64,000 bases of DNA from Ectopseudomonas oleovorans (GCF_003052605.1 NZ_QASO01000037.1:54776-118775); one strand, 5' to 3'; counted from the stretch's first letter, positions 44,195 to 54,217 are shown. The notes: a model not told the origin generated them from the letters alone. Translations and numbers: made by a program.

Positions 44195-46222
44195 TTAAAG
44201 ACTGCGCACGTTGGCGATGCCGTGCTGCTGCAGAATCGCCGCCATATTGGTCTTGGCCACATCGTCGGCAAAGGCGCTGTCGCGGAACACGCAGGTGGTA
44301 TCGCCGGCAGGGGCCAGTTGCTTGTGCCAGGCGGCGATGCCATCGGCCAGGGCTTCGACCTCGGCAGCGTTGATGTTCTCCGCCAGGCAGGCCAGCAGCA
44401 CGCCACCGCCCACGGCGTGCACCGCCTTGCCCGCGATGCTGCGCTGCTCTATGGGCACGCACAGGTCCAGGCCGAGCTTGAGCAGCAGCTCGTACAGCAC
44501 ATCGGCCTCGGAGCGGCCTTCGAGCAGGTGATCTTGATGGTCGAACAGCGAGGCTTCCAGATTATCCGGTTTTGGATTCCAGGCGCGGATGTTGGAGGTG
44601 TCGAGTTTGAAGACGCGGAAGCCGGTGTCGCCAACGAACAGTGGGTTGTCCGCTTTAACCTTGTCTCCAGCGCGACGTAGACGTTCTTTCGTCAACTCAG
44701 CGATGTTTCGCTTAAGTCCAAGCTTGTCGCATATCGTGGCGGCTGCCTTCTGGTTTTTTTCAGTTGGATTCAACGGCTCAGGAAGTTGAATTGTCAGGAT
44801 GCGTCGCGCAGAACCGTCGATTGCGTTCTGCTGCATCACGGCTTGTCCTGCTGCTGCTGAACCCGCAAACAGGTCGGCAACAATGTCATTCCCACTCGAA
44901 CCGAGCAGCACACACGTACGAAGAAAATCGATTGATTTCGGAAAGTCGAACGACTCGCCCGGAATCAACTCCTTCAATGCTCGCTTGGCGCTATCGGTCG
45001 AAAACTCGCCGCCAAACCACACCGACTTCGGCTTCGACGTGCGCTCGATGGCTTCATCTTCGTCATCATCAGCTTCATCATCGGCGTCATCCACCGCAAT
45101 CGACGGATCAAGATACACTCGATGATCAACATCCAGCCTGCCACTACGCCCAGATCGCTTTGCGTGCATCCAATCCAGATGCTGTTCCACTTTTTCATAT
45201 CCCCAGCGCCAGCACCCTTCAGAACCGTCTCCACGCAGAGGGAAAATCTCGACATCGGTGTTGCTTTTTCGACTCAGTGAACATACGCCAGTCGTCTCAT
45301 CCCAATAAATAGGGAAATACATCTTGGGGCGATCCTCGCGACGATCCGGGCCTCCACGTTTTCTCAAGTCTCGAAGCGCATATTTTTGGCCATTTGTATC
45401 CTCGTGCTTGAATGCAGCGCGCTGCGCCTCAGTCAGCGGTAGGCCGTTAGAAACAAAGCCAGGATTTGCGTAGACAACAACGTATTCGTGACAAGCGGCG
45501 ATGTGCTTTTTGTCGTTGCGCCCCTTCATATTGTTGACAACGGCAACGGTGGCAACGAAGTTTTCTTCGCCAAAAACTTCATCCGCGAGCATGCGGAAAT
45601 TATGAAGCTCATTGTCGTCAATCGAGATAAAAACGACTCCATCCTTCTTGAGCAAACCCTTTGCCAGCTTCAACCGTGGATACATCATGTTCAGCCAGTC
45701 GGTATGAAACCGCCCACTGGCTTCGGTATTGCTGCTGATTTTCTGCCCACCTTCTACCTGTCCGGTCAGTTCCAGATAGTTCTTGATGTTGTCCTGAAAA
45801 TTGTCCGGGTACACAAAATCCTTGCCGGTGTTGTACGGCGGGTCGATGTAGATCAGCTTGACCTTGCCGGCATAGCTTTTTTGCAGCAGCTTGAGCACTT
45901 CGAGGTTGTCGCCTTCGATCATCAGGTTCTGGGTAGTGTCCCAGTCCACGCTGTCTTCCGGGCAGGGGCGCAGGGTGCCAGTGCTGGGCGTGAGCGCCAG
46001 TTGGCGGGCGCGACGCTTGCCGTGCCAGTTGAGGCCGTACTTCTCATCGGCATCGGTCACGCTGGCATCACCCACCAGCGCCTTGAGCACGTCCACATTC
46101 ACGGCCACGCCGTTCGCGCCCTCGGTGATCAGTTCCGGGAACAGCGCCTTGAGTTGTTCGATATTGCCCGCTACCAGGTCGGCGGATTGGGCTTCTGGGC
46201 TGGCTGCCGTGAGTTTTTCCAT
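44195..46222 (-). CDS. Type III adenine DNA methyltransferase, Mod subunit
   Basis: About 675 residues. ATG 46222 has GGGGAA upstream; ATG 46237 and TTG 46252 (overlapping the DUF4391 stop) are alternatives. Motif IV DPPYNTGKDFVY (127-138) precedes motif I LFAGSAAAGQA (~460), i.e. the beta class of type III Mod and N6-adenine methylases. Acidic low-complexity insert DDADDEADDDEDE at ~390. Recognises the site and protects the host DNA, and is required for Res. Confidence 0.93.
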   Translation of the reverse strand: MEKLTAASPEAQSADLVAGNIEQLKALFPELITEGANGVAVNVDVLKALVGDASVTDADEKYGLNWHGKRRARQLALTPSTGTLRPCPEDSVDWDTTQNLMIEGDNLEVLKLLQKSYAGKVKLIYIDPPYNTGKDFVYPDNFQDNIKNYLELTGQVEGGQKISSNTEASGRFHTDWLNMMYPRLKLAKGLLKKDGVVFISIDDNELHNFRMLADEVFGEENFVATVAVVNNMKGRNDKKHIAACHEYVVVYANPGFVSNGLPLTEAQRAAFKHEDTNGQKYALRDLRKRGGPDRREDRPKMYFPIYWDETTGVCSLSRKSNTDVEIFPLRGDGSEGCWRWGYEKVEQHLDWMHAKRSGRSGRLDVDHRVYLDPSIAVDDADDEADDDEDEAIERTSKPKSVWFGGEFSTDSAKRALKELIPGESFDFPKSIDFLRTCVLLGSSGNDIVADLFAGSAAAGQAVMQQNAIDGSARRILTIQLPEPLNPTEKNQKAAATICDKLGLKRNIAELTKERLRRAGDKVKADNPLFVGDTGFRVFKLDTSNIRAWNPKPDNLEASLFDHQDHLLEGRSEADVLYELLLKLGLDLCVPIEQRSIAGKAVHAVGGGVLLACLAENINAAEVEALADGIAAWHKQLAPAGDTTCVFRDSAFADDVAKTNMAAILQQHGIANVRSL

Positions 46223-46248
46223 GGTCTTCCCCGTCATTCGTTTAATCT

Positions 46249-47058
46249 TCAAAGCTGTTGTTGTGCTGCGGCCAGTTCGGACTGGATGCGCTTGAGCGTC
46301 AGGTTCAGTTCCACCTGGCGCGCCAGTTGTTTTTCCTTGGCGGCTTGGGTGCGCAGGCGGCTTATTTCACCTTCCAGCCGCTGGCAATCGGCCAATGCCT
46401 GCCGGCGTGCCGCAGCCTGTTCCGGCGTTGCGGCGGCTTGATAGCTTCCTGTGCGTCGCGCTGCGTGCAGGGACTGCACGCATTCGATCCAGCCTTGATA
46501 AAGGGCATGAAGCGAGGCCTGGGGCTGACGCGCAATTGCGAGGGATTGCACGAAGGCATGTTCGGCTTCGGGACGTGCCTTCGTATCAGCCTCGGTTGTG
46601 CCACTGGCCGTGCGGGATAAAGAGGCCGACACCAGATCGCCGTCGAGCACGATTTTTTCTGCCTCGTTCTGCGCCCAGCGTTTATGCGCCAGCGAGAGGG
46701 TCAGCGTGGGCCCGTCAGCTCGTCTTTCATCCAGCAGTAACAGCACCGGGTAAGGCACGGCCCGATGCACCAATTCGACCAGGCGTGAAAGACTGGTGGG
46801 CTTGATGGCACCGCGCAAGGTGACCGCCAGCACCGCGATTTCCAGGTACTCGCGTTGCGTATCGCGGTACTCGGGCACGCCGATGGTGTTGGGCTTGAGG
46901 GCGGCCAGCCACTGAATGTCTTCAATGGCATCGGTGATCAAGCGCTTGTCAGACGCGGTGGGCGCACCGTTCTCCAGCAACAGCTTTTTGGGCACGCGCT
47001 GGTCCACCCGTGCGCTATCCGGGAGATTCAGGGCACTGACGACATCCGACCTGTTCAT
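46249..47058 (-). CDS. DUF4391 protein
   Basis: Encodes 269 residues: N-terminal NLPDSARVDQRVPKKLLLEN, then EYLEIAVLAVTLRG, VHRAVPYPVLLLL, and a C-terminal coiled coil (EGEISRLRTQAAKEKQLARQ). DUF4391 proteins occur beside SNF2-type helicases and methyltransferases in defence islands; no activity is known. It overlaps DUF262 (upstream) by 4 bp and is coupled to mod, so it belongs to the core of the system. Confidence 0.85.
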   Translation of the reverse strand: MNRSDVVSALNLPDSARVDQRVPKKLLLENGAPTASDKRLITDAIEDIQWLAALKPNTIGVPEYRDTQREYLEIAVLAVTLRGAIKPTSLSRLVELVHRAVPYPVLLLLDERRADGPTLTLSLAHKRWAQNEAEKIVLDGDLVSASLSRTASGTTEADTKARPEAEHAFVQSLAIARQPQASLHALYQGWIECVQSLHAARRTGSYQAAATPEQAAARRQALADCQRLEGEISRLRTQAAKEKQLARQVELNLTLKRIQSELAAAQQQL

Positions 47059-48842
47059 GACGAGAGTGCCGCCCCAAATGCCTTGACCGTTTCTTCGCTG
47101 TCGCGCCCGGCGATGGTTTTGCCCATGGCCTGCTCGATCAGCTTCAACAGTGCGGCGGCGCGTTGGCGGATAAACGCATCGAAGTCGTCAGAGCGCAGCG
47201 CGGTCACCGGGATCACGTGGGAGAGCAGAAACTCGTCCAGGCTATCGGGGGCCACCTGCTTGGCTTTCTGGATGCGGGCGAGGTACATGCTGGGCGCATC
47301 CCCGCTGATGAAACGGTTGGTGCCAGCGGCCAGAGGGGCCTTGTTGACCACGCTGTTCCATTTCTCCTTGGGCAATTTCTGCTTTTCGCACCAGGCACGG
47401 GGGAACACATGGTGGATGTCGATGGCGTTGTTGAAGTAGGTGTTGAGGTCAATCGGCGTGCCGCTGACGAAATCCCGACCACCGTGTTTCATGAGCAAGG
47501 CGGCCAGCCCCTTGTAGGCGGCTGCGAGGCGGCTTTGCAGAGACAGCAGGCGCGTCGGCGCGAAGTTGGCGTCGCGCACCGTGCGCGGTTCGCTGCCGCT
47601 TTCGACCCAGGCGACCACATCCTGGATGTCCATGCCAAAACGGGTTTCGTTGGCGCCACCGTACAGTTCACCCAGAACACCGCTCCAGTACCAGCGCAGC
47701 AGCTTTTGTTTGACGCCATGTTGCGTGGTGCGGTCTGCCAAATGAGCGCAGATGGCCGACAACGGAATGAGTTGCGTGGCATAAGGCAGGCTTCGGTCGT
47801 CGAAGATTTTTTCCTCCGCCAGCAACTCGGCTGCCCGCTTGAAGCCTTTCTCCAAATCAGATTCCAGCGCCTTGAAGTCCGCCAGCGGCAACTTCAGCAC
47901 GTCGGCACGCTTGCAACTGACGGATGTGCCATGCGTTTTGTGTCGACGGTAGCTGGCCAACAGGGTCACTGCGGTGAGAAAGCTGGTGCCGTCCACCGCC
48001 GTGAGCACGTCGTGCTTGGCCGTCAGTCGCTCCTGCCGAGCTTCCCAGTCATCGCGCAGGTTGAATTCATCGGCCGCGAAGGTTGCCGTCATTAGCTCGA
48101 AGACGGTGAGCGTCACGCCACCGGTATTGACCTTCTCGAAGACTTGGCACACGGCTTCGCGCGGCGTGTCCTGGGTCAGTTCGATGGCGGGCACCTTGAA
48201 CTGTTGGAAGCGCAGCCAGATTTCGTTGCGAAACCGCTGCATGAACTGCATGGCTTCCGCTGCGAACTGATGGTGTGCGCTGAAGCCGCTTTCCCAGGCC
48301 ATGAACCCTTGGATGTCGAACAACAATGCCACGGGAAAGAGCCGCTGGCTGTACTGCTGGTCAGGCGTACTGACGTCCAAATCGACCTTTCGGCCGAAAT
48401 CCGACGTGACTTGCAGCGTCTCTGGCACCGAGAGTACGGCATCTTCACGGTCCGCCGATTCATCCAGGCATTTGCTCATGTCGAGGAAATAAAGACGACG
48501 AATATCCGCGCCTTTCTCCGTGCGTGTCTGCACTGGCTGGCCGCTGCGCAGCGCCAGGTACATGGAGGTCAGGCGTTGCTGACCATCAAGCACGAGGGTC
48601 TTAGGAGCAGGCGCAGGCTGCAGGTTTACACCGGCAAACAAGCGGGGCTTGAATGGCACGCCGCCTGCTTCCAGAAACATGACTGCGCCAATCGGGTAGG
48701 AGAGCGAGAGGCTTGCGATCAATGACCGAATATGGTTGTCATCCCACACCCAACCGCGTTGGAAGTCAGGAAGCTGGATTTGTCCCGATGCAATTCCATC
48801 GAGGACATCTTTCAATGCGGGTTCGGCGGTGCGAAAGCTCAT
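47055..48842 (-). CDS. DUF262/HNH (GmrSD-like) protein
   Basis: About 595 residues from ATG 48842 (AAGGA upstream; the frame also allows TTG 48860 overlapping the helicase stop). N-terminal DUF262: LPDFQRGWVWDDNHIRSLIA, VLDGQQRLTSMYLAL (ParB-like NTPase core DGQQR). C-terminal DUF1524-type HNH: NAIDIHHVFPRAWCEKQKL.. and NKAPLAAGTNRFISG. Such fusions (GmrSD, BrxU) cleave modified phage DNA. It would complement the Mod/Res activity, which targets unmodified DNA. Confidence 0.88.
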   Translation of the reverse strand: MSFRTAEPALKDVLDGIASGQIQLPDFQRGWVWDDNHIRSLIASLSLSYPIGAVMFLEAGGVPFKPRLFAGVNLQPAPAPKTLVLDGQQRLTSMYLALRSGQPVQTRTEKGADIRRLYFLDMSKCLDESADREDAVLSVPETLQVTSDFGRKVDLDVSTPDQQYSQRLFPVALLFDIQGFMAWESGFSAHHQFAAEAMQFMQRFRNEIWLRFQQFKVPAIELTQDTPREAVCQVFEKVNTGGVTLTVFELMTATFAADEFNLRDDWEARQERLTAKHDVLTAVDGTSFLTAVTLLASYRRHKTHGTSVSCKRADVLKLPLADFKALESDLEKGFKRAAELLAEEKIFDDRSLPYATQLIPLSAICAHLADRTTQHGVKQKLLRWYWSGVLGELYGGANETRFGMDIQDVVAWVESGSEPRTVRDANFAPTRLLSLQSRLAAAYKGLAALLMKHGGRDFVSGTPIDLNTYFNNAIDIHHVFPRAWCEKQKLPKEKWNSVVNKAPLAAGTNRFISGDAPSMYLARIQKAKQVAPDSLDEFLLSHVIPVTALRSDDFDAFIRQRAAALLKLIEQAMGKTIAGRDSEETVKAFGAALSS

Positions 48843-48856
48843 GCTGGTCCTTGTAA

Positions 48857-51800
48857 TCAAATACTTGGCTGATCGGGCAACACAACGAGGAATGCCACCA
48901 CCTCAAAGTCGCCGCTGCCGGCGAACTCGCCTTTCATGGCGTGCGTGCCACCGGGCGTGAAAAGGCTGGCCACGGCCCGTTCCTCTTGCTTCCCGGCGAC
49001 GGAGGCCACCGCCGCAGCGAGCAGCTTCTGGGCGTGGCGCATGTCTTCGCCGCCTTTGGTTGCCTTGTCGAAACGTGCGCAGGCACTGTCATCTGGCCGT
49101 TCGCGCCCGAGCGCCAGGCGCTTGAGGCGATCCAGGATGCGCTTGGCCTGCGGGTACGGCAGCAACACGGTGCTGTCATCGCCGACATGCACCAGGTAGT
49201 GCGGCGCCAGCGGGTAGTCGGACGTTGTTGCGGACTTTGCTGCCGGGCCGCAGGCTTGCAGGCAGAAGATCACGCCGGGCGGAATGTCGGCATCCAGCGT
49301 GGTGGTGACTGCATAAGCGCCCAGCGGCTGGGCGTCCAGCTTGCCGGGGTGCGCTTTCAGGTACTGCGCGAGGTCGATGCGGAAGTCGGTCAGGGTGAGG
49401 TCGGTGATCGCCACGCCGGTAGACAGGTCTTCCATGTCGATCACCGTGTCCTGCAGCTTGAGCAGTTGCTTGCGCCGGTACTCCAGGTCGTTCATGGCGT
49501 TGCCGGACTGCTGCTCGATCAGGTTTTCTTCTCCAGTGGCCGAGACATCGAGCAGCACCATGCGGCCGCTGACGCGCTGCTCCAGGTTGATGTATTCCTC
49601 CAGCTCCATGTTGGGCCAGAAGTTCACGAGCTGGATGCGCTGGTTGGGCGAGCCGATGCGGTCGATACGCCCAAAGCGCTGGATGATGCGCACCGGGTTC
49701 CAGTGAATGTCGTAGTTGATCAGCCAGTCGCAGTCTTGCAGGTTCTGCCCTTCAGAGATGCAGTCGGTGGCGATCAGCAGGTCGATTTCGCCTTCATCCG
49801 CCAGGTCTTGCGGGCGCTCCTTGGCGCGCGGCGCGAAGGCCGAGAGCACATCGCCCATGCGCTTACTTAAACCCGGCATGGTGGTTTGAATGCCGGCACT
49901 GCCTGTGACGACCGCCGAATGCACACCCAGCGTATCCCTGGCCCAGGGGGCAAGTTGGGCGTAGAGATAGTGCGCAGTGTCGGAGAAGGCGGTGAACACG
50001 ATGATCTTGCGGCTGGCTTTGCCATCGCGGGTGTTGATGGGCTGGGCGCATTTGCGGGCAATCATGTCGCGCAAGGCTGCCAGCTTGGCATCACGCGCGG
50101 CATCCACTTGGCGCGCTGCCGCCAGCAGGGTCGCCAGGCGGTTGCGGTCTTCCAGTAGGTCCTGCTTCCAGCGGATCAGATCCACATCGCCCAGCAGCAC
50201 TTTGACTTTGCGGCCAACCAGCAAGGCCTCGAACGCCGGGTCGTCGATATCGACGTCGGCAATGTCGATTTCCTCCAGTGCTTCGGCATGGGATTCGATG
50301 CGTGCCAGCGTGTTCTCTACATCCTTGAGTTGGCGCTGTACGGTCAGAGTGAAGGCCGACACACAGCTTTCCATGCGTTTGAGCACGTTCACACGCAGCA
50401 GGTGGATCAGGCTTTCTTCACGATCCGCCTGGCGGAAGAAACCTTCGCCGCCACGCACCTGGGTGCTGTACTTGGCGTCGTAGGCCGCCTGCTTGTGGGG
50501 CAGCACATAGCGCAGCGGCGCGTAGCTGGCAAGGGTGAGCCGACGGATTTCCTGGTTGATGTCGCGGATGGCACGGAACTCGCCCGCAAGGTCCACATCG
50601 GCCTTGATGTTGATGGGCGGCAGTCGGTCGGGGAAGCGGCCGGTCTCGCTGGTGCCGTAGTACTTCTCCACATGCCGCCTGGAGCGGGCAATGGTGAGAT
50701 GGTCCAACAGGGTGAAGTAGTCAAAACCCAGCATTTCTACCAACTGACTGGGGGTCTTTTCAGCTTCGTCCAGCGCCAGCCAGCGATTGAATTGCGCCTG
50801 CGCCTTGCGGGTCGTGGCCTCGATGCTGGCGATGCCGTGTTCCAACAGGGCGGTGTCGTCGCCTTCGGTGGCAAAGGCAATCTGGTTGCGCAGGTCGGCC
50901 AAGCGATTGTTCACCGGTGTGGCGGAGAGCATCAGCACGCGGGTCTTGACGCCCTCACGGATGATGCGTCGCATCAGGCGGTCGTAGCGCGATTCCTTGC
51001 CCTTGTGCGTGGCCTTGTTGCGGAAGTTGTGCGACTCGTCGATCACTACCAGGTCGTAGTTGCCCCAGTTCACATGAGACAGGTCGATGTCACCCGACAG
51101 GCCGCCATCACGCGACAGGTCGGTGTGGTTGAGCACGTCGTAGTTGAACCGATCAGCCGCAAGGATGTTGCGCTTGTCGTTGGCCTTGTAAAGCGCCCAG
51201 TTGTCGCGCAGGCGTTTGGGCGCCAGCACCAGCACTCGGTCGTTGCGCAGCTCGTGATACTTGATGATGGCCAGGGCTTCGAAGGTTTTGCCCAGCCCCA
51301 CGCTGTCGGCGATGATGCAACCACCAAAGCGGCTCAGTTTGTCGATGGCGCCCACCACACCATCGCGCTGAAACTTGAAGAGCTTCTTCCACACCACGGT
51401 ATTGCGAATGCCGGTGGCGGACTTGACGATGCGCTCCTCGTCCATCTCGTCGCCGCTGCCCTGAAACAGGCGATGCAGCATCAAGGTGTAGATGGTGAAG
51501 GGATCGCGGTGCTCACCCAGGGCCTGCAGTGCTTGAAGAACGGACGCGCTCTCGTTGCGCTGGCCTGTGGAGTCGGTGGCATCAGCACCATGCAAGCCTG
51601 ACCATTGGTGATCAAACCATTGGGCTAGCTGCGCGGCTTCGTCGGCCGTTTCTGATGCCTGGATCAGGTTCAGCGGGTTGCCCGGCGTCAGGCCAAGGCC
51701 AGACGTGTTGAAGGCAAAAGAACCCAGAATCACTTGCGCAGGAACCCCGTCCGGCCCGCGCATGACGGCAGCCCCCTGCGGCACCCCTTTTGATGCCCGC

Positions 51801-52090
51801 CGAAGCTCCACTTTCTCAATGATCCATTTCGCGCATTGATTGGCCAACCAGCGTGCCTGCAGACGATTGCGTGCAGCGCGGTCGCTCTCCGTACCCAAGA
51901 GTTCAAGTGCCTCGTTATCAGGAGGCACGATCAATTGAACTCGATCCAGAGCGGACAACGCCTCCCGGATTTCTGCAAAGGCGTAGAGAGAGAACGAAGG
52001 CGTTACACAGTCGAGTCGGTTGCCGTGCTTGAGGTGGGGCTGCATCAAGTCGATGACGCGCTGTGTTCCGGTGTTTTGGATCAGCTTCAT
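48857..52090 (-). CDS. PLD-like plus SNF2-type helicase
   Basis: Encodes 1077 residues. N-terminal ~200 residues look like a PLD-type domain (LDCVTPSFSLYAFAEIREAL, GSFAFNTSGLGL). SF2/SNF2 core: DSVGLGKTFEALAIIKY, LVVIDESHNFRNK (DESH box), LMLSATPVNNR, IDLLIATDCISEGQNLQDCD, RFGRIDRIGS. It translocates on DNA with ATP. Its start lies 13 bp after the WYL regulator stop and its stop is coupled to DUF262. In homologous islands this helicase type accompanies DUF4391. Confidence 0.9.
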   Translation of the reverse strand: MKLIQNTGTQRVIDLMQPHLKHGNRLDCVTPSFSLYAFAEIREALSALDRVQLIVPPDNEALELLGTESDRAARNRLQARWLANQCAKWIIEKVELRRASKGVPQGAAVMRGPDGVPAQVILGSFAFNTSGLGLTPGNPLNLIQASETADEAAQLAQWFDHQWSGLHGADATDSTGQRNESASVLQALQALGEHRDPFTIYTLMLHRLFQGSGDEMDEERIVKSATGIRNTVVWKKLFKFQRDGVVGAIDKLSRFGGCIIADSVGLGKTFEALAIIKYHELRNDRVLVLAPKRLRDNWALYKANDKRNILAADRFNYDVLNHTDLSRDGGLSGDIDLSHVNWGNYDLVVIDESHNFRNKATHKGKESRYDRLMRRIIREGVKTRVLMLSATPVNNRLADLRNQIAFATEGDDTALLEHGIASIEATTRKAQAQFNRWLALDEAEKTPSQLVEMLGFDYFTLLDHLTIARSRRHVEKYYGTSETGRFPDRLPPINIKADVDLAGEFRAIRDINQEIRRLTLASYAPLRYVLPHKQAAYDAKYSTQVRGGEGFFRQADREESLIHLLRVNVLKRMESCVSAFTLTVQRQLKDVENTLARIESHAEALEEIDIADVDIDDPAFEALLVGRKVKVLLGDVDLIRWKQDLLEDRNRLATLLAAARQVDAARDAKLAALRDMIARKCAQPINTRDGKASRKIIVFTAFSDTAHYLYAQLAPWARDTLGVHSAVVTGSAGIQTTMPGLSKRMGDVLSAFAPRAKERPQDLADEGEIDLLIATDCISEGQNLQDCDWLINYDIHWNPVRIIQRFGRIDRIGSPNQRIQLVNFWPNMELEEYINLEQRVSGRMVLLDVSATGEENLIEQQSGNAMNDLEYRRKQLLKLQDTVIDMEDLSTGVAITDLTLTDFRIDLAQYLKAHPGKLDAQPLGAYAVTTTLDADIPPGVIFCLQACGPAAKSATTSDYPLAPHYLVHVGDDSTVLLPYPQAKRILDRLKRLALGRERPDDSACARFDKATKGGEDMRHAQKLLAAAVASVAGKQEERAVASLFTPGGTHAMKGEFAGSGDFEVVAFLVVLPDQPSI

Positions 52091-52102
52091 GGTCGTTTCC
52101 GT

Positions 52103-53011
52103 TCAGTCAGCAATCGACGTTTCTGCACTCGGCGATGCATACCCCGGCGCCAGCACTGCATTGCGCACGCCGTAGATGGCGAGGTGGTCCTTCAACCAAA
52201 GCCGGTACTCAGGGCCGCGCAGGCTATGGTCGGGGGAGCAGTCCACACTCCATTTGCGCAGGATGTAGCCAGCGGTGGCGGCGCGCAGCTTCATGTGCAG
52301 CACGCCGCCTCGCATGCCGTAGTCCATTTCAGTGATTTCTGGCCGGGGCTGATCCGGGTGAGGAACCAGCTCCAGCTCGACGATCCGTGTCCATTGAATG
52401 TCCTGATCGCTCATCTCGTGGGGCGCCACGGGCTGCCCCTTGCGCACCACAGGACGCTTGATCCGGGTGATGACGAAATCCCGGAATTCCTGCGATTTGC
52501 GGTCGAAGGCACGGACGTGCCAGCGCAGGCCGTTGTCAATCAACGCGAACGGGACGATCTCCCGCACGGTGCGGCCACTGGAGATGGAGTGGTACTCGAT
52601 CCCCATCGGGCATTCGTAGTGGATGGCACGAGTCACGCTCGCCAGGATGTCCAGGTCAGGGTGGGTGAGCCGGGACGGGCTCTCGCTGGCCACCCAGGCT
52701 TTGATGCGCATCGGTTCACCGTCGCCAAAACCCTGCGTCAGCCACGACAACACCCGCTCGGGCGGGAAATCGAAGATCGGCTGGAAGCTCGGGCCGAGGA
52801 CGTAGAACTTGCCTTTGCCGTCGTAGTCGATGTTGCCGGGGGCGATTTCCTTGTACAGCGCCAGGTCCCTGGACGCAGCAGCGGACTGGATACCAAACCG
52901 CGCGACCAAGTCCTGGCGGCGCATCTCCCCAATGAAGCGCACGCGCAACTCCACGAACGCGAGCCGGTCACGCTGTGGCTGGGTTAGATCGGCAAGCTGT
53001 TCGTGGGGCAT
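52103..53011 (-). CDS. HTH-WYL transcriptional regulator (BrxR/CapW-like)
   Basis: Encodes 302 residues: N-terminal winged helix (RFIGEMRRQDLVARFGIQSAAASRDL), WYL domain (FALIDNGLRWHVRAFDRKS, FRDFVITRI) and a C-terminal WCX-like part. The same three-part layout and length are found in BrxR and CapW, ligand-sensing repressors at the front of BREX and CBASS operons. It is the first gene here, suggesting control of the whole operon. A palindrome lies 34 bp upstream. Confidence 0.87.
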   Translation of the reverse strand: MPHEQLADLTQPQRDRLAFVELRVRFIGEMRRQDLVARFGIQSAAASRDLALYKEIAPGNIDYDGKGKFYVLGPSFQPIFDFPPERVLSWLTQGFGDGEPMRIKAWVASESPSRLTHPDLDILASVTRAIHYECPMGIEYHSISSGRTVREIVPFALIDNGLRWHVRAFDRKSQEFRDFVITRIKRPVVRKGQPVAPHEMSDQDIQWTRIVELELVPHPDQPRPEITEMDYGMRGGVLHMKLRAATAGYILRKWSVDCSPDHSLRGPEYRLWLKDHLAIYGVRNAVLAPGYASPSAETSIAD

Positions 53012-53044
53012 CTTGGTTGGCTCGTTCGGGTTAGCGAATGCTTA

Positions 53045-53058
53045 TGCAGATTTCTGCA
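53045..53058. promoter_or_regulatory. Palindrome upstream of the WYL regulator, candidate operator
   Basis: TGCAGATTTCTGCA, 5-bp arms with a 4-base centre, 34 bp before the start at 53011. On the minus strand a -10-like TATACT lies just upstream (53062-53067). WYL regulators at defence operons typically bind such palindromes in their own promoter. Confidence 0.5.
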
Positions 53059-53289
53059 GAAAGTATATGAGCTGCTTGAAAAGACGTCTATAAACCCAAG
53101 CTGGTTTGCTAGTGCGCTGCATTATGATAACCATTTTTTGAGGCGCAAATGAGTGATCTGACGTGGACGAGTAGGCAATCAGCCCAGCGGAGCGCACCAG
53201 GAACGGCGTGGAATGGGGTGCATCCAGCAGGCCATCGCGGACGAAAACTGGTGCGAATAGATCCTTGATATGGAACAGGAGCATGGCCC

Positions 53290-54180
53290 ATGGAACTGCG
53301 ACACCTTCGCTGCTTTGTGGCTCTCGCAGAGGAGCTGCACTTCACACGGGCCGCCGAGCGCCTTCATATCGAACAGCCACCCTTGTCCCGCGCCATCAAG
53401 GAGCTTGAGGGCGATCTGGGCGTGGTGCTCTTCGTGCGCAACCGCCGAGGTACGGTGCTTACCGAGGCGGGCGCAACTTTCCTGCAAGACGTGCGCAGGG
53501 TGTTCGCCGCGCTGAAGCAGGCTCAGGAGAACGCTCAGGCGGTCGCGGCGGGCCTGAGCGGAAGCCTTCGCATTGCAGTGTCCGACGGCGCAATCGATCC
53601 CCGGCTGTCGGCCCTCCTGGCCCGCTGCCGCGAGGAGGAGCCGGAGATCGAGATTCGCCTGTCCGAAGTGCCGCTGGCCGAGCAGTTGCGCGGGTTGCGC
53701 TCGGGCGACTTCTCGATCGGGTTTGCGCACACGGCGGAGGTCGGCGATGACATCCTGACCGAGCCACTCTGGCACGACTCGCTGGTGGTCGCGGTGCCCG
53801 CCCGGCACCCCTTGCTTTCACATAAGACTGTTCCGCTGCACAAGCTCGCGAGCTACCCACTGGTCTTATGCGATCCACAGGTATACGAAGGCTACTACCG
53901 TGAACTGGCGCGGCTCCTGCGGCCGCTGGAGCGTCAGCCTGACGTCGCCGAGCATGTGTCTTCGCTGGACATGATGCTCACCCTGGTCGGTGCGGGCTAC
54001 GGAGTCGGCTTCATCAGGGCAACCAGGGTCGCGGCGAGCCAGCGCCCCGATGTGGTGATCCGCCCCCTGGCCATGGATTCCGCAGTCATCACGACCTACT
54101 TGCTTCGGCCCGTCAGCGTGGATATGCCGGTGTCGGCGGAGCGGTTCATTGCGCGCCTGCGCGCGCACTCGGGCGATTGA
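53290..54180 (+). CDS. LysR-family transcriptional regulator
   Basis: Encodes 296 residues. HTH MELRHLRCFVALAEELHFTR followed by AAERLHIEQPPLSRAIKELE, then a type 2 substrate-binding domain (SGSLRIAVSDGAID.. to the end). Complete. The acidic effector-binding residues cannot be assigned. Divergent from the defence operon; target genes are unknown, perhaps adjacent functions lost or beyond the window. Confidence 0.9.
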   Translation: MELRHLRCFVALAEELHFTRAAERLHIEQPPLSRAIKELEGDLGVVLFVRNRRGTVLTEAGATFLQDVRRVFAALKQAQENAQAVAAGLSGSLRIAVSDGAIDPRLSALLARCREEEPEIEIRLSEVPLAEQLRGLRSGDFSIGFAHTAEVGDDILTEPLWHDSLVVAVPARHPLLSHKTVPLHKLASYPLVLCDPQVYEGYYRELARLLRPLERQPDVAEHVSSLDMMLTLVGAGYGVGFIRATRVAASQRPDVVIRPLAMDSAVITTYLLRPVSVDMPVSAERFIARLRAHSGD

Positions 54181-54217
54181 TCGGGCGGCAAGGGCTGCTA
54201 CTGAAGTTCGCGGCTGT

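Noticed and set aside
50288..51601. 437-codon + strand ORF under the helicase gene
   Set aside because: Antisense shadow; helicase motifs are on the minus strand.
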